From Knoellia sp. Soil729 (GTDB lineage: Bacteria; Actinomycetota; Actinomycetes; Actinomycetales; Dermatophilaceae): a stretch of 64,000 nt of DNA. The stretch's first letter is position 1. Each line of letters starts with the position of its first letter. Where the stretch lies: NCBI RefSeq assembly GCF_001427985.1, contig NZ_LMSA01000001.1, positions 625,629 through 689,628 of the forward strand. The letters are read 5' to 3'. The position numbers were made by a program, and so were the translations under genes. This document shows positions 1 to 10,227 of this stretch, one piece after another. The notes below the pieces were generated by a model, which searched no databases, was not told where the DNA came from, and was given only the letters and a program-made list of their open reading frames with translations.

Positions 1-171
1 GGCGCCACGGTCGGCCTCCCCGACTGGCTGGTGAAGGTGTCACCGTTCGCGCACGCGCCCCAGCTGCCGGGAGGCAACTTCTCGCCGACGTCGGCGATCG
101 TGCTCTGCGCGGTCGCTGCGCTGCTCACGGGACTGGCCTTCTCGGCATACCGGCGTCGCGACGCTGCCTGA
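1..171 (+). CDS. ABC-2 type transporter permease, C-terminal fragment
   Basis: Reading frame 1 is open from the window edge to a TGA at 169-171, giving the last 56 residues of a protein that begins upstream. It contains LPDWLVKVSPFAHAPQLPGG, then a hydrophobic helix (SAIVLCAVAALLTGLAFSAY) and the basic tail RRRDAA. This tail resembles the last periplasmic loop and membrane segment of actinobacterial ABC exporters of the 'polyketide antibiotic' permease group, which pump drugs or lipids out of the cell with a separate ATPase. Only the tail is visible, so substrate and partner are unknown and the family call rests on the short motif. Confidence 0.6.
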   Translation, partial: GATVGLPDWLVKVSPFAHAPQLPGGNFSPTSAIVLCAVAALLTGLAFSAYRRRDAA

Positions 172-185
172 GCCCCGCCGCACAC

Positions 186-470
186 TCACGCGACTGGTTG
201 CAGGGGTTTGACCTTGGGGATCCCGCCTGCTCGCTCCGTGGCGAGGTCGTAGGCCGCCTGCATGGCGAGCCAAGCCCGTGCGGTGCCCACTCCAGCCGCT
301 TCGAGGCGAACAGCGAGATTGGAACTGATACGGGCATGACCGTGCAGCACCCGGCTCAACGTCACGCGGGAGATGCCCAGCCGTGCGGCGGCCTCGCTGA
401 CGCTCAGCCCGATCTCTGCGAGCACGTCGTCGCGCAGAATCTCGCCCGGATGGACGGGGTTCTTCATCAT
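186..470 (-). CDS. higA: HigA-type antitoxin (XRE family)
   Basis: A 94-residue protein opening MMKNPVHPGEILRDDVLAE, the typical start of HigA antitoxins, followed by a helix-turn-helix (LSVSEAAARLGISRVTLSRVL, about residues 22-42). It is expected to bind and neutralise the HigB RNase and to repress the shared promoter. It follows the toxin gene with a 17-base gap, so the order is toxin first, as is normal for higBA. A strong Shine-Dalgarno run (GGAAGGAGA) precedes tandem ATG codons, so initiation at the first or second ATG is possible. The likely operator lies upstream of higB at 775-800. Confidence 0.9.
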   Translation of the reverse strand: MMKNPVHPGEILRDDVLAEIGLSVSEAAARLGISRVTLSRVLHGHARISSNLAVRLEAAGVGTARAWLAMQAAYDLATERAGGIPKVKPLQPVA

Positions 471-487
471 GTGGTTCTCCTTCCTGC

Positions 488-766
488 TCAGTGGTAGTCC
501 TGATAGTCGACGAGCTCAACATCCGATTCGATGAAGCGGAAGGTGATCCGCCAGTTGCCGTTCACCCAGATCGAGTAGTACCCGGCCAAGTCACCTTTGA
601 GTCGGTGCGTCCGAAATGATGGGATTGCCAGGTCGTCGGGGGCCTGTGCCACATCCAGCGCCGACAGTATTCGGAGCAGTTTGGGGACGTGGTCCGCTTG
701 CACACCCTTCTTCGTGCCATGGCGATACAGCTTCTCCAGACCCTTGTGGCGGAAGCTCACGATCAC
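488..766 (-). CDS. higB: HigB-type toxin (RelE superfamily mRNA interferase)
   Basis: The 92-residue product starts VIVSFRHKGLEKLY and contains GVQADHVPKLLRILSALD, HRLKGDLAGYYSIWVNGNWR and ITFRFIESD, the standard HigB pattern. HigB toxins cleave mRNA at the ribosome. The frame is open further upstream to 892, but that extension is low-complexity and would cross the operator. I chose GTG at 766 because it lies exactly 6 bases after a TACAGT -10 box (leaderless start); GTG at 769 is an alternative. The gene is followed directly by higA on the same strand. Confidence 0.88.
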   Translation of the reverse strand: MIVSFRHKGLEKLYRHGTKKGVQADHVPKLLRILSALDVAQAPDDLAIPSFRTHRLKGDLAGYYSIWVNGNWRITFRFIESDVELVDYQDYH

Positions 767-774
767 CACACAAC

Positions 775-800
775 TGTATCGCGTATCGATACGCGCTACA
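775..800 (-). promoter_or_regulatory. higBA promoter with embedded palindromic operator
   Basis: A 26-base inverted repeat with 12 of 13 pairs matching; its core CGCGTATCGATACGCG (780-795) is perfect. On the minus strand it fills the spacer of a promoter reading TTGTAG-N17-TACAGT, with the -10 at 773-778 and the start codon 6 bases later. A dimeric HigA bound here would block RNA polymerase. The repeat and promoter spacing are visible; HigA binding is inferred from how higBA loci are regulated. Confidence 0.75.
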
Positions 801-827
801 ACAGCTCCCCAGCTCGTAGTGAGGCAC

Positions 828-1907
828 TCAAGTGAGGTCGGTCCGGCCCAGCTCCTTGAGCAGCGCGACGACCTGCTTGACGTCCTGGGCACGCTCCCGG
901 GTCGTGACGAGCACGGCGTCCCCCGAGTCGATGACGACGACGTCCTCCACCCCCACGACGGCGATGGGTCGACCGCCGCGCGGCGAGACGAGGCCGGTGG
1001 AGTCGACCGAGTGCACGAGCGCCGGGTCCCCGAGGATGCGCGGCCCTTCCTCGGGTTCGGGCAGCAGCGAGGCGAGGCTCGAGAAGTCCCCGATGTCGTC
1101 CCAGGCGAAGTTCCCGGGCACCACGGCTACCACGCCGATGTCGGCGGCGGGCTCGGCGACCGCATGGTCGATGGCGATCTTCTCGAGGGTGGACCAGATC
1201 GCGTCGAGCCGCGACGGGTCCGCGGCGATGGCGCGCACGCCGTCGGCCAGCTCGGGGTGCCAGCGGTGCAGGAGGTCGAGCAGGGTTGCCGCTCGCACGA
1301 CGAACATGCCTGCATTCCAACGGAACTCACCAGTTGCAAGATAGGCAGCGGCACGTCGGCCGTCCGGCTTCTCGACGAACTGACGCACCCGCCGGGCCGT
1401 TGCCACGCCGGGGATCGCCGCTCCCATCTGGATGTAGCCGAAGCCCGTCGACGGATGGGTCGGCTCGATGCCGATGGTCACGACGCGTCCGCCGCGGGCC
1501 ACCTCGACCGCCTCGGTCACGCAGGCGTGGAAGGCCGACGCGTCGGGGATGACGTGGTCGGCCGCGAAGGAACCGAGAATCGCCTCGGGGTCCTGCGCCT
1601 CGACGACGGCTGCTGCCAGCCCGATCGCCGCCATCGACTCGCGGGGGGCCGGCTCGGCGATGACCTGCGCATCGGCGAGCGAGGGCAGCTGCTCCCGCAC
1701 CGCGGCCTCGTGGGCCGCGCCCGTCACGATGACGACCCGGTCGCCGGCCAGCGGCGTCACCCGGTCCACGGTCTCCTGGAGCAGGCTGCGCCCGGAGCCG
1801 GTGAGGTCGTGCAGGAACTTGGGGTGGCCGGCGCGAGACAGCGGCCACAGGCGGGTCCCGGCTCCCCCCGCAGGGATGACGGCCCAGAACCCGGGAATGT
1901 CTGACAT
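828..1907 (-). CDS. manC: Mannose-1-phosphate guanylyltransferase
   Basis: A 359-residue nucleotidyltransferase beginning FWAVIPAGGAGTRLWPLSR, the GDP-mannose pyrophosphorylase signature, with FVEKP and the GEFRWNAGMFVVRA segment characteristic of the family. It makes GDP-mannose from GTP and mannose-1-phosphate, the donor for mannosylated lipids and glycans. The length matches the short form lacking an isomerase domain, and the isomerase is supplied by the divergent neighbour at 1946. The ATG at 1907 lies 6 bases after a TAGCCT box, indicating a leaderless transcript. Confidence 0.93.
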   Translation of the reverse strand: MSDIPGFWAVIPAGGAGTRLWPLSRAGHPKFLHDLTGSGRSLLQETVDRVTPLAGDRVVIVTGAAHEAAVREQLPSLADAQVIAEPAPRESMAAIGLAAAVVEAQDPEAILGSFAADHVIPDASAFHACVTEAVEVARGGRVVTIGIEPTHPSTGFGYIQMGAAIPGVATARRVRQFVEKPDGRRAAAYLATGEFRWNAGMFVVRAATLLDLLHRWHPELADGVRAIAADPSRLDAIWSTLEKIAIDHAVAEPAADIGVVAVVPGNFAWDDIGDFSSLASLLPEPEEGPRILGDPALVHSVDSTGLVSPRGGRPIAVVGVEDVVVIDSGDAVLVTTRERAQDVKQVVALLKELGRTDLT

Positions 1908-1913
1908 GGCGTC

Positions 1914-1939
1914 AGGCTAGCCACCCCGACACCTACGAT
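1914..1939. promoter_or_regulatory. Overlapping divergent leaderless promoters of manC and manA
   Basis: On the minus strand TAGCCT (1914-1919) is followed by 6 bases and the manC ATG. On the plus strand TACGAT (1934-1939) is followed by 6 bases and the manA ATG. Only 38 bases separate the two start codons, so each promoter's -35 region overlaps the other's -10 or coding start. Confidence 0.7.
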
Positions 1940-1945
1940 GGCCCG

Positions 1946-3130
1946 ATGGATCTGCTGGAGCCGGTGCTGTTCACCGACGCCTGGGGCTCCCACGTGTCCA
2001 TCGCCAGCCTCCAGGGCCGCTCCATCCCCAGCGCCGAGCCCGAGTCCGAGCTCTGGATGGGCGCCCACGAGAGCGGCCCCTGCGGCATCACCCGCGACGG
2101 CGTGGCCACGACGCTGGCCGACGTCATCCGGGCCGACCCCGAAGGTGAGATGGGGGCGGAGTGCTGCACGGCATACGAGGGCCGTCTGCCGTTCCTCCTC
2201 AAGGTGCTCGCCCCCGGTCGCGCGATCTCCATCCAGGCCCACCCCACCGCCGAGCAGGCGCGAGAGATCCGCGAGCGCGACCATGCCGCCGGGGACGCCG
2301 ACGCGACCTACGTCGACGACTGGGCCAAGCCCGAGATGCTCGTGGCCATCGCGCCGTTCATGGTCTTCGTCGGCATGCGGCCACCGGACGAGGTCGCCTC
2401 GCTCACCAAGCGACTCGCCATCCCGCGGCTCACCGCCTTGGTCGACGCGGCGAGCACCCAGCCGAACCCCAGCCATGCCCTGCTCGCCGCCATCCTCGCC
2501 ACCCCGGCCGAGGAGCACGCCGGGTTCGCCCGCGAGCTCGTCGCGGCCTGCGTGCGCGTCTCCGCCAGCCGCGACGCCGAGGGTCACCACTGCGCGGCCA
2601 TCGCGCGCGTCGCCGAGGACCACCCGGACGACATCGGGCTCGTGGTGCTCCTGCTCATGTACCACCGGGTCCTCGAGCCCGGCGACTACCTCGACGTGCC
2701 GGCCGGCGTGCTGCACTCCTACGTGCGCGGTCTGGGCATCGAGGTGCTTGCCAACTCCGACAACGTCGTTCGCGCCGGACTCACCGGCAAGGAGATCAAC
2801 ATCCCCGAGCTCCTGCGCATCGTCGACCCCGATGCCGACGGCTGCGTCGGGCACGCCGAGACCGACCCGGAGCTCCCCGCCACCGAGCGCTTCCCCAGTC
2901 GGTCCGACCGCTTCGCCCTGCGCCGGCTACACTCCCCCGACCAGGTCATCCTGCCGGGCGACGGCACTCCCCGCATCGCGTTCTGCCTGCACGGGGACGT
3001 CACCCTCACGACGCCGCAGGCGAGCCTGGCGCTGGGGTCGGTGCAGGCGGCCTACCTGTCGGCCCGTGACCGCGACGTCACCGTGACCGGGAGCGGCGAG
3101 GTCTTCCTCGTCACGCTGCCCACGGTCTGA
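1946..3130 (+). CDS. manA: Mannose-6-phosphate isomerase, class I
   Basis: The 394-residue product shows SELWMGAHESGP near residues 35-45, the zinc-site segment SIQAHPTAEQA (Q97, H99) and DVPAGVLHSYVRGLGIEVLANSDNVVRAGLT, all hallmarks of type I phosphomannose isomerases. It interconverts fructose-6-phosphate and mannose-6-phosphate, feeding GDP-mannose synthesis by the divergent manC. Length is normal for actinobacterial ManA. The start ATG is 6 bases from a TACGAT -10 box, fixing the start and suggesting a leaderless mRNA. Confidence 0.94.
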   Translation: MDLLEPVLFTDAWGSHVSIASLQGRSIPSAEPESELWMGAHESGPCGITRDGVATTLADVIRADPEGEMGAECCTAYEGRLPFLLKVLAPGRAISIQAHPTAEQAREIRERDHAAGDADATYVDDWAKPEMLVAIAPFMVFVGMRPPDEVASLTKRLAIPRLTALVDAASTQPNPSHALLAAILATPAEEHAGFARELVAACVRVSASRDAEGHHCAAIARVAEDHPDDIGLVVLLLMYHRVLEPGDYLDVPAGVLHSYVRGLGIEVLANSDNVVRAGLTGKEINIPELLRIVDPDADGCVGHAETDPELPATERFPSRSDRFALRRLHSPDQVILPGDGTPRIAFCLHGDVTLTTPQASLALGSVQAAYLSARDRDVTVTGSGEVFLVTLPTV

Positions 3131-3203
3131 CGTTCACCCGCTGCTCACCTGACACACCACCGCAGGCCGCTGCCCCACCACCAGGCACCGAGACCGTGGA
3201 CCC

Positions 3204-4379
3204 ATGCGAGTGGCCATGGTGACGGAGTCGTTCCTCCCGACGCTCAACGGCGTGACGACGAGCGTATGCCGGGTGGCACAGTCGCTGCGTGCGCTCGGCC
3301 ACGAGGCCCTCATCATCGCCCCCGGGCCGGCTCCGGCGACGTTCGAGGGGTTCCGGGTGCGCGGCCTGCCCTCGATCCCGGTGCGTCAGTTCCCCGCCGG
3401 CGTGCCGACTCCCGCGCTGCGCCGGGCGCTCGAGGAGTTCGAGGCGGACGTCATCCACGCGGCCTCGCCGTTCGTCCTGGGTGCGCGCGCCCTGCAGCTG
3501 GCCGACCAGACCGGCACCGCCGCCGTCGCGATCTACCAGACCGACATGCCGAGCTACCTCGCCCAGCACGGCCCCGACCGGCTCCGGGCAGGTGCGGCCA
3601 GTGCAGCGTGGCGCTGGATCCGGCGGATGCACGCCCACGCCGACATCACCCTCGCCCCCTCCCGGGCCACCCTGTCTGAGCTGCGCGCCCACGGGGTGCC
3701 GCGCACCGACCTGTGGGCCAGAGGCGTTGACACGAGCCTGTTCTCGCCACGCTGGCGCACCGACCCGCGGACGGCTCAGCTGCGCCGCGCCCTGGCACCG
3801 GGCGGCGAGGTCCTCCTCGGCTACGTCGGGCGGCTCGCCCCCGAGAAGGAGCTGTGGCGCCTGACCGAGGTCGCCCAGATCCCCGGAACCCGGCTGGTCA
3901 TCGTGGGAGACGGCCCCGGCCGCGCGCAGGTCGGAGCGCAGCTCACCGAGGCCGTGGCAACCATGCCCGGGCGCCCCAACCGGTCACCCGTCTTCCTGGG
4001 TCGCCAGAGCGGCGACGAGCTGGCCCGCTCGTATGCCGCGTTCGACGTCTTCGTGCACACCGGCACCCGCGAGACGTTCGGGCAGACACTCCAGGAGGCG
4101 GCCGCGGCCGGCCTGCCCGTGGTTGCTCCGGCGCGTGGTGGCCCCCTCGACCTCGTCGAGCACGGCCGCACGGGCCTGCTCTTCGACCCCGACAGCCCAG
4201 GCTCGCTGCACGACCACGTCGACGCGCTCGTGGGCGACGCCGGCTGGCGCGCCGCCATGGGGGCATGCGCCGAGCAGGCCGTCCGCGGCCACTCGTGGGT
4301 CAGCCTGACCGAGCAGCTCGTGGGCCACTACACCGCAGCAGGCACGGCCCGCGAGGCCCGCGCATTTCACGCCGCCTGA
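3204..4379 (+). CDS. GT4 glycosyltransferase, mannosyltransferase-like
   Basis: A 391-residue GT-B enzyme. The N-terminus MRVAMVTESFLPTLNGVTTS and the C-terminal donor-site segment TRETFGQTLQEAAAAGLPVVAPARGGPLDLVE (EX7E type) resemble actinobacterial PimB'/MgtA alpha-mannosyltransferases, which use GDP-mannose to build phosphatidylinositol mannosides or glycolipids at the inner face of the membrane. The position 73 bases after manA fits a GDP-mannose user. Donor and acceptor are inferred from similarity only. No clear -10 box abuts the ATG, so co-transcription with manA is possible. Confidence 0.8.
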   Translation: MRVAMVTESFLPTLNGVTTSVCRVAQSLRALGHEALIIAPGPAPATFEGFRVRGLPSIPVRQFPAGVPTPALRRALEEFEADVIHAASPFVLGARALQLADQTGTAAVAIYQTDMPSYLAQHGPDRLRAGAASAAWRWIRRMHAHADITLAPSRATLSELRAHGVPRTDLWARGVDTSLFSPRWRTDPRTAQLRRALAPGGEVLLGYVGRLAPEKELWRLTEVAQIPGTRLVIVGDGPGRAQVGAQLTEAVATMPGRPNRSPVFLGRQSGDELARSYAAFDVFVHTGTRETFGQTLQEAAAAGLPVVAPARGGPLDLVEHGRTGLLFDPDSPGSLHDHVDALVGDAGWRAAMGACAEQAVRGHSWVSLTEQLVGHYTAAGTAREARAFHAA

Positions 4380-4393
4380 GGGGCCCGGTCCCG

Positions 4394-4399
4394 TAGGGT
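4394..4399 (+). promoter_or_regulatory. Leaderless -10 box of the carboxypeptidase gene
   Basis: TAGGGT followed by 6 bases and the GTG start at 4406; supports the chosen start. Confidence 0.6.
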
Positions 4400-4405
4400 C
4401 GACAG

Positions 4406-5674
4406 GTGGCCCTCTCCCCCTCGCGCGTCGTCAGAAGGACGGCACTCGTGGTGGCCGCACTGGTCACGACCGCGGTGACGGCCACCGCCTCTCCGGCGCT
4501 GGCAGCACCCACCCCGAAGCCCGCTCCCTCCGCGAGCCCGACCCTGCCGAGGGTCACGGAGTCGCTCGACCCCGCGCGCAGCGTCGGCGGTCCGCGCCTC
4601 GCCGAGATGAACTCGGTCATCGTCGACACGCCTGCGGGCGTACCGGCACCGCCGGCGATCCGTGACGTCGCCTGGCTTCTCGCGGACGCCGACACCGGTG
4701 AGGTGATCGCGGCCAAGAACCCGCACGCCCACCTGCTCCCGGCCAGCACGCTCAAGACGCTCACGGCGATCCACCTGCTGCCGCGGATCCCACCCAAGAC
4801 GATCCTCAAGGCCACGAGCACCGAGGCGAACGCCGAAGGCACTCGTGTCGGCATGGTGGCAGGCGCGACCTACAGCGCCGGGCAGCTCTTCCAAGCGCTC
4901 GTCATGTCGTCCGCCAACGACGCGGCCTACGGACTCGCCACGCTCAACGGTGGCCTCGACAAGACGGTCACCGAGCTCAACGCGCTCGCCGACGAGCTGG
5001 GAGCCCACGACACCGTCGTCGCCGACCCCAGCGGCCTCGACGCGGCGGGCCAGCACAGCAGCGCCTACGACTTGGCGCTCTTCGGCCGTGCGGCCATCGC
5101 CATGCCTGCCTACGTCAAGCTGGCCACGACGAAGTCCGCGAAGTTCCCGGCGGAGGCCGCTCGCGCGTCGCGCAGCCGGTCGTCCTACGCCATCGGCAAC
5201 CACAACCGCCTGCTCTGGAACTACCCCGGCACCATCGGCGTCAAGAACGGCTTCACCAAGGCGGCCCACCGGACGTTCATCGGTGCGGCGACGCGCGGCG
5301 GCAAGACCTACATCGTCACCGAGATGTACGGCACCGAGAGCAGCAGCTGGCGCCCAGCGGCGTCACTGCTCGACTGGGCCTTCGCGCACGGCGACGTCGC
5401 CCGGCCGGTCGGCCGACTCGTGGACCGCGGAGAGAAGGTCAGCGCCGCCTCTGTGCAAGAGGCACCCGCCACAGGCACACCGGCTGCTTCAACCAATGCG
5501 CTCGACGCCGTTCCCGCACCCGAGCCCTCCGGCCCGCCCGCGGTCGCGGCAGCCTCGCTGACGACGCCGACCGGAGCGGTCCCCCCGTCCCTCATCGCGC
5601 TGGCCGCAGGAGCGGCTCTCCTGCTCTGTCTGGCCTGGCTACTGTCCGTGCGGCGTCGAGGCAAGCACCACTGA
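4406..5674 (+). CDS. dacA: D-alanyl-D-alanine carboxypeptidase (S11 family)
   Basis: A 422-residue secreted, membrane-anchored penicillin-binding protein. A signal peptide occupies about residues 1-33 (ending ASPALAA). The catalytic SxxK is S114-T-L-K117, the SxN motif is S169-A-N171, and the third motif is K280-N-G rather than KTG, a variant also met in other actinobacterial members. A proline/alanine-rich linker leads to a single C-terminal membrane helix (about 391-414) and the basic tail RRRGKHH. It trims the terminal D-Ala from peptidoglycan stem peptides outside the membrane. The GTG start is set by a TAGGGT box 6 bases upstream. Confidence 0.92.
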   Translation: MALSPSRVVRRTALVVAALVTTAVTATASPALAAPTPKPAPSASPTLPRVTESLDPARSVGGPRLAEMNSVIVDTPAGVPAPPAIRDVAWLLADADTGEVIAAKNPHAHLLPASTLKTLTAIHLLPRIPPKTILKATSTEANAEGTRVGMVAGATYSAGQLFQALVMSSANDAAYGLATLNGGLDKTVTELNALADELGAHDTVVADPSGLDAAGQHSSAYDLALFGRAAIAMPAYVKLATTKSAKFPAEAARASRSRSSYAIGNHNRLLWNYPGTIGVKNGFTKAAHRTFIGAATRGGKTYIVTEMYGTESSSWRPAASLLDWAFAHGDVARPVGRLVDRGEKVSAASVQEAPATGTPAASTNALDAVPAPEPSGPPAVAAASLTTPTGAVPPSLIALAAGAALLLCLAWLLSVRRRGKHH

Positions 5675-5720
5675 CCTCCCTCGTCCCTGGCCGCAGTTCG
5701 GCAGGCCAGTGCGAGCACGG

Positions 5721-6313
5721 TCAGAGCGTGGCGACGTGGGCCTGCCAGTCGGCATACGTCGGCAGCACAGCAGCGGCACGCGCCTGCGCCAGCGTCGGCG
5801 CGGCCTGGTCCTTGGCCGACAGCGTGACCTCGAGGTCCTCGGGGATCGGCAGTCCGATGTCGGGATCCAGCGGATGTATGCCGTGCTCGCCAGTCGGGTT
5901 GTAGGCGGCGGTGCACAGGTACATGGCGGTGGTGTCGTCCTCGAGGGCGCAGAACGCGTGGCCGAGCCCCTCGGTCAGGTAGACGGCACGGCGGTCGACG
6001 GTGTCGAGGAGAACCTGCTCGACCGTCCCGAAGGTGGGCGAGCCCTCGCGCAGGTCGACGATGAAGTCGAGGAGTTTGCCGCCGAGGGCGGTGATGTACT
6101 TGCCCTGCCCGGGCGGGATGTCGGCGAAGTGGATGCCCCGCACCGTCCCACGCGACGAGACCGACACGTTGGTCTGGACGATGTCGGGCCGGTGCCCCAA
6201 GTGCTCCGCCAGGCGGTCGCCGCGGAACGACTCGAGGAAGACTCCACGGTCGTCGGGGAACTGGCGTGGCGTGACCACGAACGCCCCCTCGATGGACAGG
6301 GGTGCGATGTCCA

Positions 6314-6314
<1 letters not shown>
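5721..6314 (-). CDS. rmlC: dTDP-4-dehydrorhamnose 3,5-epimerase
   Basis: A 197-residue cupin enzyme: FPDDRGVFLESFRGD near residues 19-33, QTNVSVSSRGTVRGIHF around 47-63, and LTEGLGHAFCALEDDT around 113-128 carry the active-site histidine regions of RmlC. It epimerises C3 and C5 of dTDP-4-keto-6-deoxyglucose for dTDP-L-rhamnose. ATG at 6314 overlaps the rmlA stop by one base (TGATG), so the genes are translationally coupled. The frame is open upstream, but that region is inside rmlA and shows no homology. Confidence 0.94.
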
Positions 6315-8266
<1,952 letters not shown>

Positions 8267-8267
<1 letters not shown>

Positions 8268-9121
8268 TGGCCCGCTGGCTCGTCACCGGCGCGGGCGGCA
8301 TGCTCGCCCACGACCTGCTCCCCCGGCTCACCGCTGCCGGCCACGAGGTCACCGCCCTGCGCCGCCCCGATCTTGACGTCACCGATGCAGCCGCCTGCGC
8401 GTCCGCTGTCGACGGGCACGACGTGGTCGCCAACCTCGCCGCGTGGACGGCAGTCGACGACGCTGAGACCCACGAGGCGGACGCCTTCGCCGTCAACGCC
8501 GTCGGCGCCGCCAACCTCGCCTCCGCGTGCGCGCGCACCGGGAGCCGCCTCGTCCACGTCTCGACCGACTACGTCTTCTCCGGAGACGCCACCACGCCGT
8601 ATGCCGTGGACGCGCCGATCGCTCCTCGCTCGGCCTACGGCCGCACCAAGGCGGCAGGTGAGTGGGCCGTGCTCGCCCACTGTCCCTCGGCGCTCGTGGT
8701 GCGCACCGCGTGGCTCTATGGCGCGGGCGGCTCCAACTTCGCCGCGACCATGGCGCGCCTCGCAGGTGAGCGCGAGACCCTGTCGGTCGTCGACGACCAA
8801 CGAGGCCAGCCGACGTGGACCGGCGACCTCGCCGATGCCCTCGTCCGCCTCGTCGATACCGAAGCCGCCGGTGGGCTCTGGCACGGCACCAACGGAGGCG
8901 AGACGACGTGGTTCGGCTTCGCCCGTGCGATCTTCGAGGAGCTCGGCCTGGACCCCGAGCGGGTCACCCCCACGACGACCGATGCCTTCCCGCGTCCGGC
9001 GGCCCGGCCGGCATACAGCGTCCTCGACCATGCACGCTGGGAGGAAGCGGGGCTCGAACCGCTCCCGGACTGGCGCGACGCACTGCGTCGAGCGGCACCG
9101 ACCGTCCTCGGAACGACCTGA
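8267..9121 (+). CDS. rmlD: dTDP-4-dehydrorhamnose reductase
   Basis: The 284-residue product has MARWLVTGAGGMLAHDLLP (NADPH site), STDYVFSGDATTPY and YGRTKAAGEWAVL (YxxxK), typical of RmlD. It performs the last step of dTDP-L-rhamnose synthesis. Its ATG overlaps the rmlB stop by one base (TGATG). With rmlA, rmlB and rmlC the complete pathway is present. The region downstream is convergent with the YihY gene, leaving only 2 bases between stops. Confidence 0.94.
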
Positions 9122-9123
9122 GG

Positions 9124-10227
9124 TCAGCGGCGCGGAGTGATACCGCGCAGGACCCGGCCTGCCAGACCGAGCCCGGCTGCCATTGACGCACCCAGGGCGG
9201 CACCCAGCGCGAGGTTGAGCCGGTCGTCCGACCGTTTGGCGGTGGGCGCCACGACCCGGTCCGTGTGCCGTTCGGCCGGGCTCGAGCCCGATGGCACCGT
9301 GGCCAGCTCGGGGCGCACGGGCCCTTCGAGCAGCTTGGCGCGCTGGCCGTCGGTGAGGTCGGCGACGGCATCAGGCTCGAGGGAGTTCGCCGACCAGGCA
9401 GCCGCCAGGAGAACGACGCGTGACATGAAGTTGAGCCAGGCGAGCAGACCCACGACAAGGCCGATCGAGGTGAAGAGCGGGTTCGACGTCGTCCCGGCGA
9501 TGAGGGTCGTGCCGAGCACCTTGAGCAGGGTGAGGCCGACGCCGCCGACGACCGCGCCACCGAGGAGGCCACGCCACGGGACGTCGACGCCCGACAGCAG
9601 CCGCAGCATCACGAGGACGACGAGGCCGTCGAGCACGGCGCCCACGGCAAAGGCGATGACGCTGAGGAGCCAGCCCTGCCCGCCGAGCCCGATGTGGTCG
9701 GCGATCCATGAGGTGGCCGCACCCGCGATGCCAGTGACGGCAGCGGACACGACGATGGCCAGCCCGAGGATGACGAGGACGCCGAGGTCGCGCAGCTTGG
9801 CCACAAGGAAGTTCCCGGGCGCGCCCTCGGCGCCGAAGATTGCGCGGATGCCGTCACGCAGGGCGCTCAGCCAGCCCAGACCCGCCCAGAGCAGACCTGC
9901 CAGCCCGATGAGTCCCGTCACAGTCAAGGTGTTGCCCGACGGGACCTCGAGCGGGATGAGCCCCCCGTTGTCACCGTCCTTGATAAAGCCCGGGAGCGTG
10001 GAGTTGAGGTAGTCCCTGATCTGCTGGAGCCATTGCGGGTTGTCCTGGAGCAGCACCCCGAACACGGTGAACGCGAGGGCCACCGCCGGGAAGATCGAGA
10101 AGAACGCGAAGTAGGTCACCCCTCCGGCGAGCAGGTTGCCACGGGCGTCGCCGTAGCGCTTCCAGGCGTGCCAGAGGCGAGTGCGCTGTAGCGTGACCCA
10201 CAGCTCCTTGAGGCGGTCCATGGTCAT
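9124..10227 (-). CDS. YihY/BrkB family inner-membrane protein
   Basis: A 367-residue protein with about six membrane helices. The conserved YihY region begins GNLLAGGVTYFAFFSIFPAVALAF (roughly residues 32-55) and continues through GLLWAGLGWLSALRDGIRAIF. The C-terminal 100 residues are hydrophilic, ending in another short hydrophobic stretch. The family was once called ribonuclease BN, but that activity is not attributed to it now; its role is unknown, possibly transport. ATG at 10227 forms a 4-base ATGA overlap with the RNA-ligase-like gene upstream, so I prefer it to the ATG at 10221. Confidence 0.88.
   Translation of the reverse strand: MTMDRLKELWVTLQRTRLWHAWKRYGDARGNLLAGGVTYFAFFSIFPAVALAFTVFGVLLQDNPQWLQQIRDYLNSTLPGFIKDGDNGGLIPLEVPSGNTLTVTGLIGLAGLLWAGLGWLSALRDGIRAIFGAEGAPGNFLVAKLRDLGVLVILGLAIVVSAAVTGIAGAATSWIADHIGLGGQGWLLSVIAFAVGAVLDGLVVLVMLRLLSGVDVPWRGLLGGAVVGGVGLTLLKVLGTTLIAGTTSNPLFTSIGLVVGLLAWLNFMSRVVLLAAAWSANSLEPDAVADLTDGQRAKLLEGPVRPELATVPSGSSPAERHTDRVVAPTAKRSDDRLNLALGAALGASMAAGLGLAGRVLRGITPRR

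Noticed and set aside
597-1904. A 435-codon plus-strand frame opposite manC and higB
   Set aside because: It mirrors manC on the other strand, crosses the higBA operator and shows no domain.
1757-2854. A 365-codon minus-strand frame covering the manC/manA junction
   Set aside because: It overlaps both genes and the promoter region and has shadow-type composition.
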